DNA of 64,000 nt from NCBI RefSeq assembly GCF_000016505.1, contig NC_009706.1, positions 186,001-250,000 on the forward strand. Direction: 5' to 3'. Below the pieces are notes generated by a model that was not told the origin of the DNA, searched no databases, and saw only the letters and a list, made by a program, of their open reading frames with translations. This document shows, in pieces, positions 58,454-64,000 of the stretch (position 1 is its first letter; each line of letters opens with the position of its first letter). The stretch comes from Clostridium kluyveri DSM 555. GTDB taxonomy: Bacteria > Bacillota > Clostridia > Clostridiales > Clostridiaceae. The position numbers were made by a program, and so were the translations under genes.

Positions 58454-59860
58454 CTATCGCTCCCTTTCCTTATTTTTCTGCGCGTCCATCAGGCCAAGCA
58501 GATGGTCAATATTGCTTTTCACCGTTACAATTTCCTGCATATCTTTTTTGGTTTCCCGATACTCCCGGTAAGCCTTTTTCTTGTCTGCCGACAACCGCTG
58601 AAACTCTGCTTTCAGCGTATCCATTTTAGGTAACTTTGCCCCGGACAGCAAACGCCGGAAGGTGTCCTGCGCCGCCCGGTAGGTGGCAATATCCGCTTCA
58701 TGCTCCACAAGATATTTCTTGTTGTACTTCGCCGCCTTATACCCCTCAAACACAGACCGGGTTTTAGCGTAATCCACCACTGCCGCCTTTAGCTCCGCAT
58801 TGACACGCATAGCGGCTTCGGTGGATTTTATGCTATCCGAAAGCACATGAAAGTGGTCGGTAAGCTCTGCGGCCTTTTGCTCTAAATCCGCATATTCTAT
58901 CAAGCCGTTTTCCTGTAAATACTGTAAGGCTGCCGCCATTTGCTTTAGGTTGAATACCATTGCCCACCGTTCATAGGCAGGGCCTTTTCCAGCTTTCATA
59001 CGGGATTGAATATCCACAATCAGATTGACCTTGCGCCGTTGCTGCGGGGCGGTTCTGCCCTCAATCGCCGCTTGTATATCCTCCTGCCCGTAGCCCTTGC
59101 CAAGAGTAGAAGCACGGAGCCGGGTAAAGCGTTCCTGCCCCTCTGCCCGAAAGCTAATTGCGCCGCCGCGCCCCTGCTTGATTTCATAGCCAGCCGCCAC
59201 CATTGCTTGTAAAAAGGTATCCATATCCGGCGGCTTCGTTGCAAGGCAAATATCAATCTGCGCCTTTAATTTCTCTTGAAAGGTGGGCGGCTTATGACCG
59301 CCGAGCCATTCCCCGTAATGCTTGAATTTTCCCTTGCTGTGGCGTTTCGGATTGGTAATAACAGATAGCCTATTTTCAAAACATATACGGTCGGAGAGCC
59401 GCCGCACCGCACGGGCCGAACCGATAAAATCCCGGAATTTCCGGGTGCAGTCCAGCGAGGTTGAATTGTAGTAGATATGGCAATGAGGGTGGGGGCGGTC
59501 AGCATGGGAAACCACGAAAAAGGCGTGTCGGCCTTTCGTCCAGCGCATGGCAAGGTCATAACTGATTTTGAGGGCGGTTTCCGGATCTGTTTCGCCGGGC
59601 GGGAATGCCTGCCGGATTTGATAATACAGCACATCATTATCCCGTTTTTGTTCCCGCCCTGTGATAGCTTTGTACTTTGCTTTTGAGAGTAAAAATTCTG
59701 CGTCAGCCGTGTCGGGGTCACATTCATAGGCAAGAATTAAATCGCCGTTGCGGGTCTTGTCTGGATTTTTCCCGTAATCAAAACCGTCCTTTAAGGTTTC
59801 CATAATGGTCATGCCGCTTCCTGCATGACGGGTCATAAGGCGGGTGGTTGCTATGTGCAT
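58454..59860 (-). CDS. Relaxase/mobilization nuclease (MobP type)
   Basis: Nicks oriT and stays bound to the transferred strand. The 468-aa product has the nuclease signature: MHIATTRLMTRHAGSG start, and the HUH-type triad in VVSHADRPHPHCHIYYNSTSLDCTRKFRDF. The C-terminal half is helical and charged, and may contact the coupling protein. AAAGGAGG precedes ATG 59860; a few more codons are open upstream without a site. Confidence 0.92.
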   Translation of the reverse strand: MHIATTRLMTRHAGSGMTIMETLKDGFDYGKNPDKTRNGDLILAYECDPDTADAEFLLSKAKYKAITGREQKRDNDVLYYQIRQAFPPGETDPETALKISYDLAMRWTKGRHAFFVVSHADRPHPHCHIYYNSTSLDCTRKFRDFIGSARAVRRLSDRICFENRLSVITNPKRHSKGKFKHYGEWLGGHKPPTFQEKLKAQIDICLATKPPDMDTFLQAMVAAGYEIKQGRGGAISFRAEGQERFTRLRASTLGKGYGQEDIQAAIEGRTAPQQRRKVNLIVDIQSRMKAGKGPAYERWAMVFNLKQMAAALQYLQENGLIEYADLEQKAAELTDHFHVLSDSIKSTEAAMRVNAELKAAVVDYAKTRSVFEGYKAAKYNKKYLVEHEADIATYRAAQDTFRRLLSGAKLPKMDTLKAEFQRLSADKKKAYREYRETKKDMQEIVTVKSNIDHLLGLMDAQKNKERER

Positions 59861-59883
59861 TTCCTCCTTTCCTCGAAAAAACA

Positions 59884-59908
59884 ACTTCGGGCCAAGTTGG
59901 CCCGAAGT
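59884..59908. repeat. 25-bp palindrome, copy 5
   Basis: Identical to the consensus; between the CD1845-type stop and the relaxase start. On the - strand TGTTTTTT follows, so this copy could act as a terminator. Confidence 0.95.
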
Positions 59909-59934
59909 AGCCCGGCAGCTCTGTTATTCTGATG

Positions 59935-60234
59935 TTAGTTTACAATGAAAAAGCGAAGCGAGTTGTTCAGGCTGTGCAGTCCGTCAATCAGGTGTTCCGC
60001 AATGGCGGGAATCCCAAGAGGAGAAATCAAAAACGACAGGAACAGGAACACGCCGAAGCCCAGCTTTTCGCCGCTTATCAGCAGGGCAATACTGATAAGA
60101 ACACCTATCCCGGAAACCACTTGCAAGAGAGCGGCTGCATAGCAGAACACAAATTCAATCATGGGTGTTACTATCGTCAGCAGAACCACAAACGGCGCGG
60201 CGATAATCTTAAATATCAGTTTGATAAACTTCAT
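59935..60234 (-). CDS. CD1845-family membrane protein
   Basis: A 99-aa protein with three hydrophobic stretches, MKFIKLIFKIIAAPFVVLLTIVTPMIEFVFCYA ... FGVFLFLSFLISPLGIPAIAEHLIDGLHSLNNSLRFFI. The pattern is that of the small CD1845-type proteins of clostridial conjugative transposons; role unknown. AAAGGAG precedes ATG 60234. It is the first gene behind promoter P2. Confidence 0.8.
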   Translation of the reverse strand: MKFIKLIFKIIAAPFVVLLTIVTPMIEFVFCYAAALLQVVSGIGVLISIALLISGEKLGFGVFLFLSFLISPLGIPAIAEHLIDGLHSLNNSLRFFIVN

Positions 60235-60281
60235 AAAAATTCTCCTTTCATTAAGCAACCTTATTGTTGTATCCTACCTAT

Positions 60282-60321
60282 ATTTTACCATTTCGTGCAG
60301 AGAGTAACAATGTTGTCGAGG
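60282..60321 (-). promoter_or_regulatory. Transfer-gene promoter with shared operator-like block (P2)
   Basis: On the - strand TTGTTA (60305-60310), 17 nt, TAAAAT (60282-60287). CCTCGACAACATTGTT (60306-60321) and GAAATGG before the -10 are the same as at P1. Drives the CD1845-type gene and relaxase. Confidence 0.65.
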
Positions 60322-60342
60322 CCACACCGATCTTGTCCCGGA

Positions 60343-60367
60343 ACTTCGGGACAAGTTGGCCCGAAGT
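60343..60367. repeat. 25-bp palindrome, copy 6 (variant)
   Basis: One change, C to A at position 9. The change is matched by CTTGTCCCG (60332-60340), which pairs with CGGGACAAG (60347-60355) to give an alternative hairpin. It lies where AT-rich cargo begins. Confidence 0.9.
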
Positions 60368-60484
60368 AGACATATACCGCTTGTGATGCCACGGGAATTA
60401 TGTATAATAATTATAAAAAACACGTCTACAAGACAATACATACCTATATGTAAATCAAACTTAGCACACAGGAGTTTTACTAAT

Positions 60485-61354
60485 ATGGATAATACAATTT
60501 CTATACAGAAAGCAATTTCGCTTTCACGTCAAATTCAAGACCATCTTAATAAAGATATTCTTAAAGAAGGACAGCCATTTATAATTTTAGAAAAATATGA
60601 ATGGCTTCGCGAAGTATTATCATTGCTTGCAAAACAATCAAATCTATTTGAAAGTTGCATTGTATTACTGGAAAATAATATGGAACAAGAAGCATATATT
60701 CTTGCTCGAAGTCAGTTTAACAACATGCTTTGGATTTCTTATATATGCAACGATAATGATAATTCCAGAGTAAAAGAATATTTTTATGAGCCTCATATAA
60801 CTCAGTTACAACAACTTTACAACATAAAAAAATATTTACGAAGTTTGCCAGAGGACACTCCACAATTTGAAGAATTTTCCACACTGGATTTCAAGGTCAT
60901 TAACTCAACAATTAATAAAATCAAGGGTATTCTTAGAACCGAGGGTTACACTGTAGACAACGCTCAAAAACCTTTAAAGAATAAGAGCATTTTTGAATTA
61001 ACCGAAAAAGATCCATTGTTACTTGGAATGTATCTGTCATTCTACAATGATGCAAGTAAATTTGAACATGCAGATATATCAACTGTGAAAAATTATAGAA
61101 ATGCTGTTGTAGATGACATTTCTGATAGTATTGCTTTCACATTTGAATTAAATCAATCAAACATAGCTTTATGGAAGTCGGTCTTTAAGCATACACTTAC
61201 CATACTTTTTCAGTCAATTAATACACTATATACTCGCATTAAAAGTCAAGATAAACACTTATTTGATTTCAAGCAGTATGAGGAAGCTGATTTTTGTTCT
61301 ATCATTGTTAATATAAAAATGGCATCTGATATAGTTGATTCTATATCAGAATGA
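60485..61354 (+). CDS. DUF5677-like cargo protein, unknown function
   Basis: A 289-aa, largely helical protein (MDNTISIQKAISLSRQIQDHLN ... SCIVLLENNMEQEAYILARSQFNNMLWISYICND ... NDASKFEHADIS). The LARS-Q-NNMLWI segment resembles DUF5677 proteins, which are unassigned and often occur on mobile DNA. AGGAG is 10 nt before ATG 60485. It is AT-rich and faces opposite to all backbone genes around it, so it is a later insertion; a defence or accessory role is only a guess. Confidence 0.65.
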   Translation: MDNTISIQKAISLSRQIQDHLNKDILKEGQPFIILEKYEWLREVLSLLAKQSNLFESCIVLLENNMEQEAYILARSQFNNMLWISYICNDNDNSRVKEYFYEPHITQLQQLYNIKKYLRSLPEDTPQFEEFSTLDFKVINSTINKIKGILRTEGYTVDNAQKPLKNKSIFELTEKDPLLLGMYLSFYNDASKFEHADISTVKNYRNAVVDDISDSIAFTFELNQSNIALWKSVFKHTLTILFQSINTLYTRIKSQDKHLFDFKQYEEADFCSIIVNIKMASDIVDSISE

Positions 61355-61384
61355 TTCACTCTCATGAATGTGTTTTGTGTAGCA

Positions 61385-61425
61385 AAAGCGGGGAGCGGCG
61401 GCATTGTGCCAACGCTCCCCGCTTT
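61385..61425. terminator. Strong bidirectional terminator after mobC
   Basis: AAAGCGGGGAGCG (61385-61397) and CGCTCCCCGCTTT (61413-61425) pair perfectly over 13 bp, with T residues continuing on the - strand. It separates mobC from the convergent cargo gene. Confidence 0.85.
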
Positions 61426-61427
61426 CC

Positions 61428-61775
61428 TTATAGCTCCACTACCGCCGTAAGCTGTTTGAGTACCTCTGAAACCCGGCCCCATAACTCGGTATAATCTTTT
61501 TGCAGGGCGGCAATTTCGGACGGATAAACGCCGTAGGTATTGGCATGAATGGCAACCTGATTCAGATTGTTGGCACATCTGCGTTGCAGGGAAACCAGCT
61601 CCCGGACGGGGGCAAGGTCAACATTCAGCACATAGCCATTGAGCGCCATTTTGCGGATATAGGCGCTTAAATTCTGTGTTCCGGCTTGTGCCATACGTTC
61701 CTGAATGGCGGCGTATTCATCATTACTCACCCAAACATAAAGGGGAACGCCCCGCCTGCGTTTGGGGCGGCTCAC
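61428..61775 (-). CDS. mobC: Relaxosome accessory protein MobC
   Basis: A 115-aa protein, MSRPKRRRGVPLYVWVSNDEYAAIQERMAQAGTQNLSAYIRKMALNGYVLNVDLAPVRELVSLQRRCANNLNQVAIHANTYG: a ribbon-helix-helix-like start and the NLNQVA motif of MobC, which helps the relaxase at oriT. GTG 61775 follows GGAGG and overlaps the upstream gene (GTGA). Confidence 0.92.
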   Translation of the reverse strand: MSRPKRRRGVPLYVWVSNDEYAAIQERMAQAGTQNLSAYIRKMALNGYVLNVDLAPVRELVSLQRRCANNLNQVAIHANTYGVYPSEIAALQKDYTELWGRVSEVLKQLTAVVEL

Positions 61776-61954
61776 CGTTCCTCCCGTTCCCGGCTCCTGC
61801 GCTTTGCCGGCGGCTCCTTTACCCTGTCTTTCGGCCTTTCCTCCAGCATGGCCTGCGGAACAGGCAGAGGGGCATTATTCGGAATCCCATCAATCATGTT
61901 GTAATTCTGCTCGGTCGAAAGCTCTGCATTTTTCAAGTAGTTATCCTTTTCCAT
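61772..61954 (-). CDS. Small conjugative-element protein upstream of mobC
   Basis: A 60-aa protein, MEKDNYLKNAELSTEQNYNMIDGIPNNAPLPVPQAML ... RRSREREER. AAAGGAGG precedes ATG 61954. Translation is coupled to mobC by a 4-nt overlap. NYLKNAE-type starts recur in element proteins; no known function. Confidence 0.7.
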   Translation of the reverse strand: MEKDNYLKNAELSTEQNYNMIDGIPNNAPLPVPQAMLEERPKDRVKEPPAKRRSREREER

Positions 61955-61978
61955 TCTCAAAAAACCTCCTTTTTTGTA

Positions 61979-62003
61979 ACTTCGGGCCAAGTTGGCCCGA
62001 AGT
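61979..62003. repeat. 25-bp palindrome, copy 7
   Basis: Identical to the consensus; starts 2 nt past the stop of the 195-aa gene. Confidence 0.95.
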
Positions 62004-62005
62004 GA

Positions 62006-62593
62006 TTACCTGTCTTTCTCTGTGCCTTTTTCGGGAGCAGGACGGGCGGCGTTGTCCCGTGCCGCTTGTTTTGCCCCCTCTGCTAGCCGGGCGGCAATGG
62101 ATTTACTTTCTCCCGGTTCCCGCATGGGGGCTTTTCTGTCGGGATTGCCGGGAGCCGCCCGAAGCTCATAGTCCGCCATCTGCTTTTCCGTCAGGGGCGC
62201 GTCATATACAAGATAGCCCCATGCCAGAAAGCGGCCTTGTTCCACACTTTCCCGCTTATCAAAATTCACAAGATATAATGGGCCGTTCTCCGTTTTAGGG
62301 AACGTGCCAATATCCACGGGCCGTTGAGTAGAATAATATCGGTAAGCCGATTTTTCGGATACGCCGTAATCATGCCGATATTCCGAAACACGGTTCTCAT
62401 AGTCCCTTGTAGCGGCGGCTTTACTGGTGGTATAGTGTCCCCAATAATAGTCGCGCCTGCCGCTTGCGTCCTCGGTAAACTGCCATGTGGCAAAGGGCTG
62501 TACCGCCTGCGGATTTTCCCCAAGAGCAAAACCTCTTTCATTCTCAAAGGCAATGGCCCGTTTGATTTCATATCCTTTTACGTTATCGCTCAT
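62006..62593 (-). CDS. Conserved conjugative-element protein, polyvalent-domain-like
   Basis: A 195-aa protein: YEIKRAIAFENERGFALGENPQAVQPFATWQFTED, DYYWGHYTTSKAAATRDYENRVSEY, then a charged tail rich in Ala, Arg and Lys. The first part resembles the LPD/YodL-like domains common in plasmid and ICE proteins, but I cannot name it securely. ACGGAGGG precedes ATG 62593. Confidence 0.65.
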   Translation of the reverse strand: MSDNVKGYEIKRAIAFENERGFALGENPQAVQPFATWQFTEDASGRRDYYWGHYTTSKAAATRDYENRVSEYRHDYGVSEKSAYRYYSTQRPVDIGTFPKTENGPLYLVNFDKRESVEQGRFLAWGYLVYDAPLTEKQMADYELRAAPGNPDRKAPMREPGESKSIAARLAEGAKQAARDNAARPAPEKGTEKDR

Positions 62594-62734
62594 TTTTCCC
62601 TCCGTTCTCATACATAGAAATGTCACGCTGTTACCCTCAAAAAGCGGGGGTATGAAGCATAGATACCTTTTCCTTGAAACCGGGGCCGGAAAGCCCCGGA
62701 AATCAAGTTTTTTTCAAGCAAACTTCGTGACACC

Positions 62735-63112
62735 TTACCCCTTGTTTTTGCGCCTGTGCCGCTGTTGGCGGCGGCGGTCTGCTTCGCGTTTTCCTTTCCG
62801 GCGGCAGGCTTCGGAACAATAGGTCTGACTGGTGACAGGAAGATAGGCCGCACCGCAGACCGGGCAGGTCTTACGGGAAAGCACGGCGGGGGTTCCTGCT
62901 AAATTGGCTTCCAGTACCGGATCAAGCGGAAGCACGGCCTTTTGAAAATACTTGCAGTATGCGCCCGTCCAGCATTTATCCAGCATGTAACAGCCGCCGT
63001 AATCAAGGGGCAGACAGCCGTATTCCGGGTCATAGTTGGCGCACATACCTGTTACCAGCTTGCGGATTGCGGCACGTTCCCGGCGGGTCAGTTCGCGGGA
63101 ATCGGCACTCAT
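62735..63112 (-). CDS. Cysteine-rich VLP domain protein
   Basis: A 125-aa protein with the family block ELTRRERAAIRKLVTGMCANYDPEYGCLPLDYGGCYMLDKCWTGAYCKYFQKAVLPLDP and a C-terminal zinc-ribbon-like CPVCGAAYLPVTSQTYCSEACRRK. Probably metal-binding, of unknown role in transfer. The start at 63112 is separated from its AAAGGGAGGG site (63146-63155) by palindrome copy 8; folded, 8 nt remain. The ATG overlaps the upstream stop (ATGA). Confidence 0.87.
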   Translation of the reverse strand: MSADSRELTRRERAAIRKLVTGMCANYDPEYGCLPLDYGGCYMLDKCWTGAYCKYFQKAVLPLDPVLEANLAGTPAVLSRKTCPVCGAAYLPVTSQTYCSEACRRKGKREADRRRQQRHRRKNKG

Positions 63113-63321
63113 AGGTCTGACTTCGGGCCAAGTTGGCCCGAAGTTCCCTCCCTTTGCGGCAAAATCAAATTCCGGTAGCAAACGCCCACACAAACAGAGC
63201 CGTTCCAATAACTGCAATCCCGGCAGGGGGAGCCTTTCGGCGGCTTGCGCGCCGGAGCCGGGCGGCAGGGGCGGGGCCTTTCTTTCATCATTTTTTCATA
63301 GGGGCTGTTTGTGAAATTCAT
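63109..63321 (-). CDS. Small Cys-containing conjugative-element protein
   Basis: A 70-aa protein, MNFTNSPYEKMMKERPRPCRPAPARKPPKGSPCRDCSYWNGSVCVGVCYRNLILPQREG, with five Cys in the middle, then TSGQLGPKSDL, which is the in-frame translation of palindrome copy 8. Both ends overlap neighbours by 4 nt, which supports it as real. The repeat probably replaced or extended its original C-terminus. Confidence 0.7.
   Translation of the reverse strand: MNFTNSPYEKMMKERPRPCRPAPARKPPKGSPCRDCSYWNGSVCVGVCYRNLILPQREGTSGQLGPKSDL
63120..63144. repeat. 25-bp palindrome, copy 8
   Basis: Identical to the consensus. It is inside the coding end of the 70-aa gene and between ribosome site and start codon of the VLP gene. 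Confidence 0.95.
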
Positions 63322-63995
63322 GCGTCCTCGTCCTCCCCGGTATCAGACTCCTCCCCGTCTACTTCCCACGGCGGGGTATCGTCCTCCTGTTCGTCATAGG
63401 GGTCGGCTTCGTATTCGTCAAATTCGTCCTCTGCCAAAGCGGCCTGTTCCTGCTTCGGGCGATAAATCTTGAAGTAATATCCGGCCCCGCCGCCAATAAC
63501 TACAACCGCCAGCACCAGTAAGAGCATTTGGGTATCGCTTTTTTGCTCCGGCTCCGTAGAGGTTTCGGAAGAAGTTTCAGAGCTTATATCCGTTTCAGAA
63601 TTGCTTTCCGGTTCGGGAGTGGACACAACGGCGGTTTCATTTTCCTCTGTATCCTCGGACTTCTCCGCAAGAGCCAGCAGGTCTTTTTCCGTCACGGCGT
63701 TCAGGAAATATACGTTATCCTGTTCGCGCTGAAGGTCAATCACAAGATAAAATACATTTTCGTCCGGGGTGGTAATGGTATAAAATTGCTTGCCGTCCTC
63801 GTCCGTGGCGGTATTGACTACCGTTCCCGTTCCGGCAGGGGTAAAGGGATTGGGGGCACTGGTTGTTTCAGAAGTAGCAGGGGCTTCCGTTACTTCCGGG
63901 GTTTCCTCACCGCCGCTGGCGTAGGCCATGGTGCTAAAGGAAAAGGTCATTAAAAAAACGGCGCACAGCGCCGCCATCATGCGAAATTTTCTCAT
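63318..63995 (-). CDS. CD1107-family surface protein of conjugative elements
   Basis: A 225-aa protein with a signal peptide (MRKFRMMAALCAVFLMTFSFSTMAYAS), a small extracytoplasmic domain (VVNTATDEDGKQFYTITTPDENVFYLVIDLQREQDNVYFLNAVTEKDLL), a Ser/Glu/Thr-rich linker, one membrane helix (MLLLVLAVVVIGGGAGYYF) and an acidic cytoplasmic tail. This is the DUF4366/CD1107 pattern; presumably part of the mating channel. The start may be at 63995 or slightly different because the window ends just upstream. Confidence 0.85.
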   Translation of the reverse strand: MRKFRMMAALCAVFLMTFSFSTMAYASGGEETPEVTEAPATSETTSAPNPFTPAGTGTVVNTATDEDGKQFYTITTPDENVFYLVIDLQREQDNVYFLNAVTEKDLLALAEKSEDTEENETAVVSTPEPESNSETDISSETSSETSTEPEQKSDTQMLLLVLAVVVIGGGAGYYFKIYRPKQEQAALAEDEFDEYEADPYDEQEDDTPPWEVDGEESDTGEDEDA

Positions 63996-64000
63996 TCTTC

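Larger units (their letters stand above)
47938..64000. mobile_element. Integrative conjugative element, Tn1549/CTn5-like (partial)
   Basis: From about 47.9 kb to the window end the DNA is GC-richer and reads almost wholly on the - strand, with the gut-clostridial conjugative transposon gene set: serine recombinase at the end, DUF6870-like, sigma-like, Cys-rich KTR, relaxase, CD1845-type, MobC, Cys-rich VLP and CD1107-type. Secretion genes must lie past 64000. The left junction is between about 47890 and 47942; I cannot place it to the base without the other end. AT-rich cargo sits at ~51.7-58.0 kb and 60.37-61.38 kb. Confidence 0.85.

Noticed and set aside
49727-63144. CRISPR-like repetition
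   Set aside because: Repeats are palindromic and kilobases apart, with genes between them and no spacers or cas genes.
58363-63178. Frames ending in TSGQVGPK, FGPSWPEV or similar in several places
   Set aside because: These strings are translations of the 25-bp palindrome in different frames, not a shared protein motif. Only the 63109-63321 frame is kept, because both its ends overlap neighbours as real genes do.

Overview
The window is chromosomal DNA of a low-GC Firmicute. Gene order, protein sequences and AT-rich codon use point to a cluster I Clostridium; the species is an inference I cannot settle from the sequence. It has two unrelated parts.

Positions 1-47420 are core genome, almost all on the + strand. 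First come radA, disA, a small Cys-rich conserved gene on the opposite strand, a PIN/TRAM membrane protein, ispD, cysS, mrnC, rlmB, a NYN-domain gene and sigH. A tRNA-Gly/tRNA-Thr pair leads into the first tuf gene. Then follow rpmG-secE-nusG, rplKA, rplJL, rpoBC, an L7Ae-like gene, rpsL-rpsG-fusA-second tuf, and the S10/spc/alpha super-operon (rpsJ to rplQ with secY, adk, map, infA, rpoA). The ECF vitamin-transporter energizing module (ecfA1-ecfA2-ecfT), truA and rplM-rpsI close the block. The two tuf genes are identical over 1216 bp. Promoters close to TTGACA-17-TATAAT can be read directly before several operons. Recognised leaders (L10, L13) and unassigned structured leaders (rpsJ, rpsL, nusG) suggest heavy cis-regulation of this translation/transcription block.

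From about 47437 the window is mobile DNA. A remnant of an IS200-type element is cut in its tnpA gene. From about 47.9 kb to the window end (and beyond) lies a GC-richer integrative conjugative element of the Tn1549/CTn5 gut-clostridial type: large serine recombinase, DUF6870-like protein, sigma-like factor, Cys-rich KTR protein, relaxase, CD1845-type membrane protein, MobC, Cys-rich VLP protein and CD1107-type surface protein, all on the - strand. An AT-rich cargo block (about 51.7-58.0 kb) carries an ANT(6)-type streptomycin adenylyltransferase, a methyltransferase remnant, a PHP/HisJ-type phosphatase, an MFS transporter with a divergent AraC regulator, a DUF523 protein, and a nitroreductase divergent from a TetR regulator. 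A further AT-rich cargo gene (DUF5677-like) faces the other way between mobC and the CD1845 gene.

The least explained signals are in the element. Eight copies of a 25-bp perfect or near-perfect palindrome sit between backbone genes. A promoter/operator block is shared by the recombinase and transfer promoters. A leader-peptide attenuator with mutually exclusive hairpins and two tandem terminators now sits upstream of the sigma-like gene. Two genes (nusG and the VLP gene) have a hairpin exactly between Shine-Dalgarno and start codon, leaving 8 nt if the hairpin folds.
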